From Chitinophaga pinensis (GTDB lineage: Bacteria > Bacteroidota > Bacteroidia > UBA4408): a stretch of DNA of 64,000 bases. The stretch is taken from the NCBI GenBank assembly GCA_945861665.1, contig CAMAVS010000001.1, positions 62,001-126,000 on the forward strand, read 5' to 3'. The first letter of the stretch is position 1; every line of letters starts with the position of its first letter. Positions 16,508 to 26,346 of the stretch are shown piece after piece. The notes under the pieces are model-generated. The model made no database searches. It saw nothing but the letters and a program-made list of their open reading frames with translations, and was not told the origin of the DNA. The position numbers and the translations under genes are program-made.

Positions 16508-17521
16508 TTGCAGCGTAAATTCCGCCCTTTTTTTAACATTTACTTTCCAATTGCCTTAATAGCAACTATTTTTTGTATAGGTATTATTGGTTTTATAATT
16601 ATTGAAGATTACAGCATTTTTGATGCCTACTACATGACCGTTATAACGGTTGCTACCGTAGGATTTCAAGAAGTGCACCCATTGAGTGAATCAGGGAGAT
16701 TATTTACATCTTTTCTTATCATAACAAGTTTTGGTACATTTGCCTATGCATTAACATCGCTTTCAAAATATGTTATTGATGGAGAGTTTAATCATTATTT
16801 TAAAAATTACAAAGTGAATTCAGCAATACAACAATTACACGATCATATTATTATCTGCGGTTACGGTCGTAATGGACGACAAGCAGCACAAGTATTAAAA
16901 AAACACAACAAGCGATTTGTTGTAATTGAACAAAAGGCCGATGTGATAGAAGGAATGAATAAAAAATACGAGAGTCTTGTTGTTCAAGGAGATTCAACAA
17001 GAGATGAAACTTTAATAAAGGCAGGTATTCATAAAGCCAAAGCATTGATAACAACCCTGCCCATTGATGCAGATAATTTATTTATTGTACTTTCAGCCCG
17101 TTCATTAAATCCAGCTTTAACTATCATTAGTAGAGCATCAGACGACAATTCAGACAAAAAATTAAAAATAGCAGGTGCAAACAATGTGATTATGCCAGAC
17201 AAAATTGGTGGTGCTCATATGGCTTCCTTGGTAATGCAGCCCGATGTGATTGAATTTATTGATGTGATTACGGGACAAGAAGGAACTAGCATTAACTTAG
17301 AAGAAATAACTTTTGATAACCTTCCGCAAGAATACAGAAACAAGACTATTAAAGACTTAGAAGTGAGACAAAAAACAGGTGCCAATATTGTTGGTTTCAA
17401 AACTGCACAAGGCGAATACGTTATTAATCCGAGTGCCGACACAAAAATTATTCCCGATGCAAAACTGTTTGTATTAGGAACAGGCGAGCAAATAAAAAAA
17501 CTAAAGGAATTGTTTAATTAG
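16508..17521 (+). CDS. TrkA-N (RCK) potassium channel protein
   Basis: 337 residues. A two-helix pore module (about 8-33 and 66-90) surrounds a filter-like TVATVGFQEVHP, with TVGF in place of the usual TVGYG. The RCK-N Rossmann domain follows (about 113-230, HIIICGYGRNGRQAAQVLKKH...VVIEQKADVIEGM), then an RCK-C domain to the end. Such channels pass K+ under control of a nucleotide or ion bound to RCK. The start is TTG at 16508, 12 bp after the pspC-like stop, since no ATG fits the pore helix. It is followed after 2 bp by the RmlD-like gene. Confidence 0.9.
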   Translation: MQRKFRPFFNIYFPIALIATIFCIGIIGFIIIEDYSIFDAYYMTVITVATVGFQEVHPLSESGRLFTSFLIITSFGTFAYALTSLSKYVIDGEFNHYFKNYKVNSAIQQLHDHIIICGYGRNGRQAAQVLKKHNKRFVVIEQKADVIEGMNKKYESLVVQGDSTRDETLIKAGIHKAKALITTLPIDADNLFIVLSARSLNPALTIISRASDDNSDKKLKIAGANNVIMPDKIGGAHMASLVMQPDVIEFIDVITGQEGTSINLEEITFDNLPQEYRNKTIKDLEVRQKTGANIVGFKTAQGEYVINPSADTKIIPDAKLFVLGTGEQIKKLKELFN

Positions 17522-17523
17522 AA

Positions 17524-18432
17524 ATGAAAAAAATTCTAATTACAGGCAGCAATGGTTTGCTCGGGCAAAAGCTTGTTACAGCACTACTTAAAAGCAATAC
17601 TTTTGAAATAAATGCCACATCAAAGGGAGAAAACCGTATAAACAATAAAGCTGGTTATATCTATCAATCATTAGACATTACGAATAAACAGGAAGTTGAT
17701 ACACTTATTTCAAAATACACCCCAGATGTTATAATCAACACCGCAGCAATGACCAATGTAGATGCCTGCGAAACACAAAAGGGGGAATGTTGGAAATTGA
17801 ATGTTATTGCAGTAGAGTACCTAATAAGTGCCATAGAAAAACTCAGTCATAATACCCATTTTATTCAGCTCTCAACGGATTTTATTTTTGATGGTAAAAA
17901 AGGAAGTCCTTATACTGAAGAAGATGCTCCAAATCCTTTAAGTTATTATGCACTTTCAAAATGGGAAGCAGAAAAAAGAGTGATGATAAGCAATCTTAGG
18001 TGGGCAATTGCTCGCACTATAATTGTTTACGGTATTGTTGATAATATGAGTCGTAGTAATATTGTTTTATGGGCAAAAGAAGCCTTGACAAAAGGACAAA
18101 AAATAAATGTGGTGGACGATCAATTCCGTTCCCCTACTCTTGCCGAAGACCTTGCTGCAGGCTGCATCCTTATTGCTGAAAAAGAGGCAACAGGGGTGTA
18201 CAATCTTTCTGGTCCAAAAACATTAAGCGTATTGGAAATAGTAAATGCAGTAGCAGGTTATTGGAAATTGGATAAATCACTCATCACACCGAGTAAATCA
18301 AACACCTTGAACCAAGCTGCTAAACGACCGCCTCGTACAGGTTTTATAATTGATAAAGCAATTAAAGAATTGGGCTATGCTCCGCATTCGTTTGAGGAAG
18401 GCTTGGAGATATTGGATAAACAAATTAATTGA
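17524..18432 (+). CDS. RmlD-like NAD(P)-dependent sugar-nucleotide reductase (SDR superfamily)
   Basis: 302-residue extended short-chain dehydrogenase. The N-terminal GSNGLLGQKL nucleotide loop, INTAAMTNVDACE and the catalytic triad region (QLSTDFIFDG; SYYALSKWEAEK, with YxxxK) fit the RmlD/dTDP-4-dehydrorhamnose reductase group. No rmlA, rmlB or rmlC gene is nearby, so it may act on another nucleotide sugar or belong to the MAT2B-like relatives. It is probably translationally coupled to the channel gene, whose stop lies 2 bp upstream. Confidence 0.85.
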   Translation: MKKILITGSNGLLGQKLVTALLKSNTFEINATSKGENRINNKAGYIYQSLDITNKQEVDTLISKYTPDVIINTAAMTNVDACETQKGECWKLNVIAVEYLISAIEKLSHNTHFIQLSTDFIFDGKKGSPYTEEDAPNPLSYYALSKWEAEKRVMISNLRWAIARTIIVYGIVDNMSRSNIVLWAKEALTKGQKINVVDDQFRSPTLAEDLAAGCILIAEKEATGVYNLSGPKTLSVLEIVNAVAGYWKLDKSLITPSKSNTLNQAAKRPPRTGFIIDKAIKELGYAPHSFEEGLEILDKQIN

Positions 18433-18561
18433 CGGTTGTTGGTTGTTGGTTGACGATTGCAATATTTTGTAACATTATTGCCAAACAAAATTAGAACGTC
18501 TTTGCGATGATCTTTTTCAGGAAAAAGCAATCCTTTAAAAAGTTTCCAAAAAAATTCACCC

Positions 18562-21500
18562 CTACTCCTTCACAACCCTCACATTACTGATACCGCTTTC
18601 AGAACGAACTTGAAGAATATACATACCTGTTGGGAGTTCGTGTATATCAATTACTGTTTTTTCGTTCATTAATTGTTTGGTGTACACCAATTCACCGAGA
18701 GTATTAAACAATAATATAGTTCCGCTTTGTGTATTGCTTGTTATAAGTGTTAAGATATCGCTAACCGGGTTCGGGTATACCTTTATAGTATTTGCTGCAT
18801 CGCTCGTAACTTCAATACCAAACAAGGTATAATTCAATACAGCCGAACAACTTTTACATCCGTTCGAATCAGAAAAGCATACAAAATAATTGCCGTTGGC
18901 ATTGCTGATATAAATTTGGTTCATTGCCCCATTAATAGGACTACCATTCAAATACCACTGATTACCGTAAGTTGCAGAGCTTGTAAAAGTGTCACCATTG
19001 GAATTAATAAATGGAATTGGTGGCAAAGGGTTTACTTGTAAAAAGTTATAGGCTTTTTTGGAACAACCGGTATTCGGGTCGGTGTAAGTATAAGTAATTT
19101 GATGAAAACCTAAACCTGCAACAGTAGGATAAAAAACACCATTTGTTACTCCTAATCCACTGTAAATCCCACCTAAAGGCATTCCTCCCGTTAAGGTATA
19201 AGGCAGTGCGTCAATACATATCCCTTTTATGTTTAAAACTAAGGTAACAATCGGTAAAGGGTTAACAATTACAGTAGTAATTACTAAACTATCGCAACCC
19301 TTTATGGTCATTAATAAATTGTTGTAAGTACCTGCAGTTTTTCGGTAAGCCCCACCCAATAAAATACTATCGCCTTGGCAAATATGCAAGCTCACATTCA
19401 TGGTATAGATTGGATTTACTGTTACTGATACTGTCTTTTGAGGCGATGCTCCGCAAGAATTATTTGCTGTTACCGTGATAATTCCACTGTTTGCTGAAGC
19501 TGTTGCGGCAATGCTATTGGTGATAGAAGTGCCTATCCAGCCGTTTGGTAAAGTCCAAGTATAACTGATAGCACCAGGCACCACTGGTATGCTATAGGTA
19601 TTGGTACTCGCTTGACATACAACCGGTGCTCCGCCAATGGAAAAAGGCACAGGAGGAATTAATGTTACTATAACATATAGAGATATATTAGGTGATCCAC
19701 CGCAAGCATTGTTATATGCTTGTACGAAAACATTACCGCTTATAGGCCCTGCAGTTGCATTAATAGTATTGGTTACACTGGTTCCTGTCCATCCATTCGG
19801 CAAAGTCCATATATAACTATTTGCACCTGCAACAGGAGTCACGCTGTATGTATTTGTTGATCCGTTGCAAACGGATTGTGACCCACTGATAATTCCAGGT
19901 GTTTGCGGCACTTGGTTAACAACAACAGCAAGGGTTTGAACAGTTGATGTTCCACATCCATCGTTTGCTTTTACGGTTATATTACCTCCTACAAAAGCTG
20001 CCAAAGCAACAATACTATTGGTAGTACTGCTACCACTCCACCCGTTTGGTAAAGTCCAGGTGTAATTCATTACTCCCGGAATAGCGGGTACACTGTAAGT
20101 GTTAGTAGTTAATTCACAAATATTAGTAGGACCACTTATTGAAGCAGGTTGTGCAGGCAATATACAAGGACAAACTAAAAAATCACCGTAAGGAAAGTTT
20201 CCATTGGCACTACTCAAACTTTTTGTCACTGAGTATATATTTGTTAAAGTATCCCATTCAAAAATACAACCTTGATCGTAGACTCCACCACGAGAAGTCA
20301 TTCCATAGTATTTACTACCTATACGAGCCAATGAACCATAAGGGTTTTTTCCCGCAATGGGATTAAGATGTGATCTATCTCTGTAAACATTTGTAATCGG
20401 GTTCCAGTCGAAAATAACACCTGCTAAGTTTATCCCACCTTGGTAAGTCATACCGTAAAACATATTATTATTAACAGCCAGTGAACCAAAAGGGTTGCTT
20501 CCAAGCGAATCTACCATATCAATTTTCTTGGAGTAGATATTGCTTGCCGGATCCCACTCAAAAATTACGCCTTTATTATTTGCTCCGCCAAAAGCTGTCA
20601 TACCATAAAACTTAGCGTTGTTGAAGGTTAAAGAACCGAATGGAGTTCTCCCCATTGCATCGGTAAGATCCATTTTTTTGGTGTACACATTTGTAATCGG
20701 GTCCCACTGAAAAATCACCCCTTTATTGTTTGCTCCACCTGTTTGCATCATACCATAAAATTTACCTCCGCTAAGCGTGAGACTTCCCCATGGTTCGCAA
20801 CCAATTGTAGTACTTAGGTCAATTTTTTTGGTATATACATTTAATATTGGGTCCCACTCAAAAATAACACCCAAATTATTGGCACCACCTTTAGAAGTCA
20901 TACCGTAATACTTGTTTCCGCTTAGTGCAAGAGAGCCATAAGGACTGCAGCCGAGTGCAACGCTCATATCAATTTTCTTTGTGTAAATATTCACAACCGT
21001 ATCGTATTCGAAAATAACACCCTTATCATTCGTCCCACCATTGACTGTCATACCGTACATTTTGGTTCCGTTCAAAACCAAAGAACCATAAGGGCCACTG
21101 CCAATACTGTAATTCAACTCTACCTTTTTTACGTAGATATTGCTTACAGGATCCCATTCAAAAATAACACCTTTATCAGGTGTACCACCAAAACAAGTTA
21201 CTCCATAAAACTTACCTGTTTTCAGCACCATAGGACCAAAAGGAGTATTTCCTGAGCTAGCACTTAGGTCTATTTTTTTGACATAAATGTTTGTGATGGG
21301 ATTCCATTCAAAAATTACCCCTCTGTTATTTAAGCCGCCCCGCGAGGTTAGCCCATAAAACTTACCTGCATTAATTGCCATTCTACCGTGCCCATTTCCT
21401 CCATTAGCAGGACTTAGGTCAATTTTTTTTGTATATATATTTGTTATAGGATCCCATTCAAAAATTACTCCCTTATTGTTTACTCCTCCACTATCAGTAG

Positions 21501-22362
21501 TTCCGTAAAACTTATTTCCACTATAAGTAAGAGCACCAAAACTACTAGAACCACCATTGCTACTCATATCAATTTTCTTTACATATATCCCGTTCAAAGG
21601 GTTCCATTCAAAAATGGTACCGCAACGGTTAGCGCCACCCTCTTTGGTGGTCCCATAAAACAAACTCCCTTGCAATACTAAGCTCCCATAAGGTCGCTGT
21701 CCGATATTCGGAGAAAAGTCCAATTGGGTAATATAAATGTTGCTAATCGGATCCCACTCAAAAAGTGTCCCACTTGAATAACCTCCACCAATAGATGTCA
21801 TACCATAAAACTTACCTGAATAGAGACTTAAAGCGCCAAATGGAAAGCCTCCATTTACCATATCAAGATCTCTCTTTTTCGTAAATACATTCGTATTTAA
21901 ATCCCACTCGAATATAGTACCTATCCCGTTTGCTCCTCCATAGGAAGTCATACCATAAAATTTACCATTGAACATTGTTAATGAACCCATTGGAGAATAG
22001 CCTCCACCATTAGCACTTGCAAAATCAAATTTTCGGACATATGTATTTAAAACAGGGTCCCATTCGAAAATCACACCTTCGTCAAACATGCCGCCGTTAA
22101 TGGTCATTCCATAAAATTTGCCATTACCTCCATCGGTAAGTTCAACATAGCCCGTAAAAATACCGGGAGCTAAATTCCTCATCGATTGCTTTAAATCTTG
22201 GTAAGTTGTGGGTGGATCGTAACGAAAAAGAGTACCTATATAATCAGCTCCACCGCCACTGGTAAGTCCAAATAATTGAGCCTGTGCAAAACTTTGTGTT
22301 GGCTTAAGTAAAAAAAGTGCAGCTGTAATCAAGGCTACAAAAATTAATTTACTGCTTTTCAT
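18562..22362 (-). CDS. secreted GloVer-repeat protein with type A sorting domain
   Basis: About 1266 residues from the ATG at 22362, chosen because it begins the signal peptide MKSSKLIFVALITAAL...SFAQ; the frame is open 17 codons further upstream. Fourteen tandem units of about 50 residues follow, with consensus (G)KFYGMTxxGGxNxxGVIFEWDPxTNxYxKKxDLS: the GloVer (Gloeobacter/Verrucomicrobia) propeller-like repeat. Then come three Ig-like copies of about 85 residues (PTNICELTTNTYSV... and relatives, each with YTWTLPNGW-type cores), a linker region and a type A sorting domain (IKVYPNPVSDIL; LPTGMYILQV). It is exported by the type IX system; the ligand is unknown. A G9 tract lies in its promoter region. 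Confidence 0.92.
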   Translation of the reverse strand: MKSSKLIFVALITAALFLLKPTQSFAQAQLFGLTSGGGADYIGTLFRYDPPTTYQDLKQSMRNLAPGIFTGYVELTDGGNGKFYGMTINGGMFDEGVIFEWDPVLNTYVRKFDFASANGGGYSPMGSLTMFNGKFYGMTSYGGANGIGTIFEWDLNTNVFTKKRDLDMVNGGFPFGALSLYSGKFYGMTSIGGGYSSGTLFEWDPISNIYITQLDFSPNIGQRPYGSLVLQGSLFYGTTKEGGANRCGTIFEWNPLNGIYVKKIDMSSNGGSSSFGALTYSGNKFYGTTDSGGVNNKGVIFEWDPITNIYTKKIDLSPANGGNGHGRMAINAGKFYGLTSRGGLNNRGVIFEWNPITNIYVKKIDLSASSGNTPFGPMVLKTGKFYGVTCFGGTPDKGVIFEWDPVSNIYVKKVELNYSIGSGPYGSLVLNGTKMYGMTVNGGTNDKGVIFEYDTVVNIYTKKIDMSVALGCSPYGSLALSGNKYYGMTSKGGANNLGVIFEWDPILNVYTKKIDLSTTIGCEPWGSLTLSGGKFYGMMQTGGANNKGVIFQWDPITNVYTKKMDLTDAMGRTPFGSLTFNNAKFYGMTAFGGANNKGVIFEWDPASNIYSKKIDMVDSLGSNPFGSLAVNNNMFYGMTYQGGINLAGVIFDWNPITNVYRDRSHLNPIAGKNPYGSLARIGSKYYGMTSRGGVYDQGCIFEWDTLTNIYSVTKSLSSANGNFPYGDFLVCPCILPAQPASISGPTNICELTTNTYSVPAIPGVMNYTWTLPNGWSGSSTTNSIVALAAFVGGNITVKANDGCGTSTVQTLAVVVNQVPQTPGIISGSQSVCNGSTNTYSVTPVAGANSYIWTLPNGWTGTSVTNTINATAGPISGNVFVQAYNNACGGSPNISLYVIVTLIPPVPFSIGGAPVVCQASTNTYSIPVVPGAISYTWTLPNGWIGTSITNSIAATASANSGIITVTANNSCGASPQKTVSVTVNPIYTMNVSLHICQGDSILLGGAYRKTAGTYNNLLMTIKGCDSLVITTVIVNPLPIVTLVLNIKGICIDALPYTLTGGMPLGGIYSGLGVTNGVFYPTVAGLGFHQITYTYTDPNTGCSKKAYNFLQVNPLPPIPFINSNGDTFTSSATYGNQWYLNGSPINGAMNQIYISNANGNYFVCFSDSNGCKSCSAVLNYTLFGIEVTSDAANTIKVYPNPVSDILTLITSNTQSGTILLFNTLGELVYTKQLMNEKTVIDIHELPTGMYILQVRSESGISNVRVVKE

Positions 22363-22410
22363 AAATCGTAAAAAATATAAAAAAAGAATATGATTGAAAA
22401 TTTTATCAAC

Positions 22411-22449
22411 CAAAAGTAATTAAAAGAAACGAGATTTGGGGGGGGGAAA
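22411..22449 (-). promoter_or_regulatory. putative promoter with a 9-G homopolymer at the -33 position
   Basis: On the reverse strand TACTTTTG (22411-22418) is a -7 box 48 nt before the start codon of the GloVer gene. Nineteen nucleotides upstream of it begins a run of nine C (G9 on the plus strand, 22438-22446), preceded by TTT, where the TTTG box would be expected. The layout is visible; length variation is a hypothesis. Confidence 0.45.
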
Positions 22450-22456
22450 TATTTAA

Positions 22457-23722
22457 TCAATTCAACAACAAATACACAATACTTCCTGCAAAGTAGCCCA
22501 GCAATGCCAACCAACTTATCTTTTTTAAATACCAACCAAAAGCAATTTTCTCTAAACCCATTACAGCCACACCTGCAGCCGAACCAATTATTAACACACT
22601 ACCACCGGTACCTGAACAAAAAGCCAAGAACTCCCAAATAAACGAATCGGGTGGATAGGCAGACAAATCATACATCCCAATTGTAGCAGCTACAAGCGGT
22701 ACATTGTCAATAACTGCCGAAAACAATCCTATGATTAATACAATAATGCTTTCGTTGCCAATTTTTTCATTCATAAAAGTTGACAAATTGTGCAAATGAC
22801 CTACAGACTGCAAAGCAGCAACGGCCAATAAAATCCCTAAAAAGAAAAGGATACTAGGAACATCTATTTTTTGGAGTGCACGCGCTACAGACAAGGTATC
22901 TTTTTCTACCCTATTTTTATTTTTGTGTATTAGCTCGGTCACCAACCAAAGGATGGCAAGTCCAAACATAACCCCCATAAATGGTGGTAAGTGTGTTATC
23001 GTTTTAAAAACCGGCACAAATACTAATGCTGCCAATGCCAAATAGAATACTACATTTCTTTCAAACAAAGAATTCATAGAATTACTTGCTTTTTCTATTA
23101 CAGGTCGCACAAAAGAACCTTTCATATTAAAGGACAATAATAATAAAGGCACCAATAAACAAACCAAAGAAGGGAGTATTAATTTCAGAATGATATTCAC
23201 GGCAGTTATTTGCCCACCTATCCATAACATAGTAGTGGTAACATCTCCGATAGGACTCCAAGCACCTCCTGCATTGGCTGCTATAATTACCATTCCAGAA
23301 AATAACCACCTGTCCTCTTTATCATCTAAGAACTTGCGTAACAATGAAACCATCACAATGGCTGTAGTCAAATTATCGAGCACTGCCGATAATAAAAATG
23401 CAAGGACAGAAATTATCCATAGCAAGGTGTGTTTATTATTCGTGTTTATTCTGCTGGTTATCACATCAAAACCATCGTGTGCATCAACCAGTTCAACAAT
23501 TGTCATTGCACCCATCAAAAAAAACAAGATACCCGATATTTCACTCAGGTGCTCCAACAAGGAATGTGATACAACCGTTACATCGGTACTACCTACCATA
23601 TAAACCGACCAGCACAATACCCCGGTTAACAATGCCAAGGAAGCCTTGTTCACTTTTATGGAATGCTCAAGTGTTATAAACAGGTATCCTAAAATAAATA
23701 ATACTAAAACAATCATTTCCAT
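22457..23722 (-). CDS. nhaD: NhaD-type Na+/H+ antiporter
   Basis: 421-residue polytopic membrane protein with about 11-12 helices. The segments AVLDNLTTAIVMVSLL and ANAGGAWSPIGDVTTTMLWIGGQ are signatures of the NhaD/ArsB ion-transporter superfamily. The second half repeats the pattern (FSAVIDNVPLVAATIGMY; SGTGGSVLIIGSAAGVAVMG). It exports Na+ in exchange for H+. It is 94 bp upstream of the GloVer gene and divergent from the amino-acid permease. Confidence 0.92.
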   Translation of the reverse strand: MEMIVLVLFILGYLFITLEHSIKVNKASLALLTGVLCWSVYMVGSTDVTVVSHSLLEHLSEISGILFFLMGAMTIVELVDAHDGFDVITSRINTNNKHTLLWIISVLAFLLSAVLDNLTTAIVMVSLLRKFLDDKEDRWLFSGMVIIAANAGGAWSPIGDVTTTMLWIGGQITAVNIILKLILPSLVCLLVPLLLLSFNMKGSFVRPVIEKASNSMNSLFERNVVFYLALAALVFVPVFKTITHLPPFMGVMFGLAILWLVTELIHKNKNRVEKDTLSVARALQKIDVPSILFFLGILLAVAALQSVGHLHNLSTFMNEKIGNESIIVLIIGLFSAVIDNVPLVAATIGMYDLSAYPPDSFIWEFLAFCSGTGGSVLIIGSAAGVAVMGLEKIAFGWYLKKISWLALLGYFAGSIVYLLLN

Positions 23723-23833
23723 AGGGCGAATTTACCTTTATTTTTCAAAACGAATAGCACAATTTTTTTATACGCAAAACTTAGTTATATTTGAGTTGTA
23801 AAGTTATAATTGTAATTAATAAATAATTTAAGT

Positions 23834-25309
23834 ATGTCTGTTTGGAGAATAAAACCAGTTTCGGCTTTTGAAGCTGATATGAAAAAAAGTGATTTGAAAC
23901 GTGTATTAACTAAATGGGGATTAACCTCTTTAGGAATAGGTGCTATTATTGGAGGAGGTATTTTTACCTTAACTGGTATTGCAGCGCATGATTACGCAGG
24001 ACCAGCTTTAGCCTTATCATTTGTAATTGCAGGTATTGGTTGTTTATTCGCCTCTTTATGTTATGCTGAGTTTGCTTCGGTATTACCTGTTGAGGGCTCT
24101 GCTTATGCATATGCTTATGGAACTGTAGGTGAATTATTTGCATGGTTTATTGGTTGGAATTTAATTTTAGAATATATGATGGGAGCTACAACTGTGGCTG
24201 TTGCATGGAGTGGTTATTTTTGTAAACTGTTGCATTTATTCCATTTAGATATTCCTATTTGGTTAAGTAATGATTTAGCTACTGCTACTGAAAAAAGTTT
24301 GGCTGCAGGAATCACTGCTCCAAGTTTTGCTTTTAATTTACCTGCCTTATTAATTACTTGGGTTGTAACCGCAATTTTAATAAAAGGTATTCAGGAAGCT
24401 GCTAAAACAAATAACGTCATAGTAATTATTAAAATAGCTGTTGTTTTATTTGTAATTATTGTTGGTGCTTTTTATATTAATACAGAAAACTGGACCCCTT
24501 TTATTCCTTCTGAAATCAATACAATAGGAGAAGACGGTGTAGCAGGTGTTAAATTTGGTTTCGGAGGAGTTTTAACAGCAGCAACTATTGTGTTCTTTGC
24601 TTACATTGGTTTTGATGCGGTTTCTACGCAAGCAGGGGAAGCTATTAATCCTAAAAAGGATGTTCCTTTTGCTATTATTGCTTCTCTAGTTATTTGTACT
24701 GTTTTATACATTTTAGTTTCATTAGTTTTAACTGGAATGGTAAAATATGATCAATTAGATAAAGCTGCACCAGTAGCTTCTGCTTTCTCAGCAATTGGTT
24801 TAAATTGGGCTGTATTTATTATAACGTTGGCTGCTACAGCGGGTTTAACATCAGTAATGTTAGTAATGATGTTAGGTCAAACTCGTATCTTTTTAGGTAT
24901 GGCTAAAGATGGTTTATTACCAAGAGGTTTATTTGGAACGTTACACGAAAAATTTAAAACTCCATATAAAAGTACTATCCTAGTTGGTTTAATCGTCTCA
25001 ATTGTTGCCGCATTAACTCCGATAAATAAAGTAAGTGAAATGTGCAGTATGGGAACGTTATTAGCTTTTGCAATGGTATGTGTTGCCGTTATGATTTTAC
25101 GTTATAAAAAACCAGAGTTAGAAAGACCTTATCGTACACCTGCAGTTTATTTAGTGGGTTGTTTAGGGGTTGCATTTAATATATTTTTAATGTGCTTTGT
25201 TAGAAAAGAAACTTGGGTTGCATTTTTAATTTGGGGTGCAATTGGTATTGCTGTTTACTTTATTTACAGTAAACGAAATAGTAATTTAGAAAAACAAGGA
25301 ATAGAATAA
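23834..25309 (+). CDS. APC-family amino acid permease
   Basis: 491 residues with about 12 membrane helices. The first helix carries SLGIGAIIGGGIFTLTG, the unwound substrate site of the APC fold, and EGSAYAYAYGTVGELFAWFIGWNLILEY follows as in cationic amino-acid transporters (CAT/YfnA group). The substrate is unknown. Third codon positions run strongly to T and A (TTA for Leu, GGT/GGA for Gly, GCT for Ala), more uniformly than in neighbouring genes, which suggests high expression. A TATATTTG -7 box lies at 23786-23793. The start is the ATG at 23834; a second in-frame ATG (MKKSDLKR) lies 15 codons in. Confidence 0.93.
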   Translation: MSVWRIKPVSAFEADMKKSDLKRVLTKWGLTSLGIGAIIGGGIFTLTGIAAHDYAGPALALSFVIAGIGCLFASLCYAEFASVLPVEGSAYAYAYGTVGELFAWFIGWNLILEYMMGATTVAVAWSGYFCKLLHLFHLDIPIWLSNDLATATEKSLAAGITAPSFAFNLPALLITWVVTAILIKGIQEAAKTNNVIVIIKIAVVLFVIIVGAFYINTENWTPFIPSEINTIGEDGVAGVKFGFGGVLTAATIVFFAYIGFDAVSTQAGEAINPKKDVPFAIIASLVICTVLYILVSLVLTGMVKYDQLDKAAPVASAFSAIGLNWAVFIITLAATAGLTSVMLVMMLGQTRIFLGMAKDGLLPRGLFGTLHEKFKTPYKSTILVGLIVSIVAALTPINKVSEMCSMGTLLAFAMVCVAVMILRYKKPELERPYRTPAVYLVGCLGVAFNIFLMCFVRKETWVAFLIWGAIGIAVYFIYSKRNSNLEKQGIE

Positions 25310-25355
25310 GTTTACTTTCTTTTTAAAACCACAAACAAAAGTAGTTCCCCCCTTT

Positions 25356-26288
25356 ATGAAGCTAGCACCAACGCAATCACTAAAGAATATAGCAGAGCTT
25401 ATAAACGCAAAATTTGTAGGGAAGCCCGATTTTGTAATATCGGGAATAAATGAAATTCACATGGTTGAGGCCGGTGATTTAACCTTTGTTGACCATCCGA
25501 AATATTACGATAAGGCACTTAACTCAAAAGCAACTACCATACTCATCAACAAGGAAGTTGACTGCCCTGAAGGCAAAGCCCTCTTGTTTTCCGATGATCC
25601 TTTTAGGGATTATGTGTATTTGTGTAAAAAATTCAGGGTCTTCACTCCCTCTACTGCCAGTATTAGCCCAACAGCTACTATAGGTGAAGGAACAGTGATA
25701 CAACCCGGAGCCTTTGTAGGTAACAATGCCAAAATTGGCAAAAACTGCCTTATACACAGCAATGTTAGTATTTACGACCATACGGTTATTGGCGACAATG
25801 TAGTTATACACGCAGGAGCCGTTTTGGGTGCCGATGCTTTTTACTTTAAAAAACGACCCGAAGGATACGATAAGATGTTCTCTTGTGGCAGAGTGGTGAT
25901 TGAAGATAATGTAGAAATTGGTGCATTGTGTACCATTGACAAGGGTGTTTCGGGAGATACACGCATTGGTTGGGGAACAAAATTAGACAACCAGGTGCAT
26001 ATTGGCCACGATACGGTGGTGGGCAAAAACTGCTTACTGGCAGCACAAGTTGGTGTTGCCGGAGTTGTGGTAATTGAGGACGATGTAATACTCTGGGGAC
26101 AAGTTGGAGTACAAAAGGACCTTGTAATTGGAAAAGGAGCGGTTGTATTTGGACAATCGGGAGTAACAAAATCCATAAAAGGTGGAATTACTTATTTTGG
26201 AACACCTGCTGCCGAGGTACGAGAAAAGTTAAAAGAAATGGCGATGGTGAAAAAGATACCGGAGATAATTGAAGCTTTGAAAAAGTGA
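25356..26288 (+). CDS. LpxD-like UDP-3-O-acylglucosamine N-acyltransferase
   Basis: 310 residues. The N-terminal UDP-binding LpxD domain (about 10-95, SLKNIAELINAKFVGKPDFVISGI...GDLTFVDHPKYYD) is followed by a left-handed beta-helix of hexapeptide repeats (about 98-280). The catalytic-His region DNQVHIGHDTVVG corresponds to that of LpxD, which adds a second acyl chain in lipid A synthesis. It is somewhat short (usual about 340 aa) and no other lipid A genes are adjacent, so it may be an lpxD paralogue. Confidence 0.85.
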   Translation: MKLAPTQSLKNIAELINAKFVGKPDFVISGINEIHMVEAGDLTFVDHPKYYDKALNSKATTILINKEVDCPEGKALLFSDDPFRDYVYLCKKFRVFTPSTASISPTATIGEGTVIQPGAFVGNNAKIGKNCLIHSNVSIYDHTVIGDNVVIHAGAVLGADAFYFKKRPEGYDKMFSCGRVVIEDNVEIGALCTIDKGVSGDTRIGWGTKLDNQVHIGHDTVVGKNCLLAAQVGVAGVVVIEDDVILWGQVGVQKDLVIGKGAVVFGQSGVTKSIKGGITYFGTPAAEVREKLKEMAMVKKIPEIIEALKK

Positions 26289-26346
26289 AAATGTAATAAA
26301 ACTAATAATTTATATGGATAATATTAATATATTGATATACAATACT

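Noticed and set aside
18754-22278. Possible CRISPR-like array because of regularly spaced repeats
   Set aside because: The repeats are about 150 bp, continuous in one reading frame and encode GloVer units; there are no short identical repeats with unique spacers.
25841-26176. Two long antisense open frames inside the lpxD-like gene
   Set aside because: They mirror the hexapeptide codon pattern of the sense gene, have no recognisable domain, and their composition (Pro/Thr/Gln-rich) is typical of antisense shadows.
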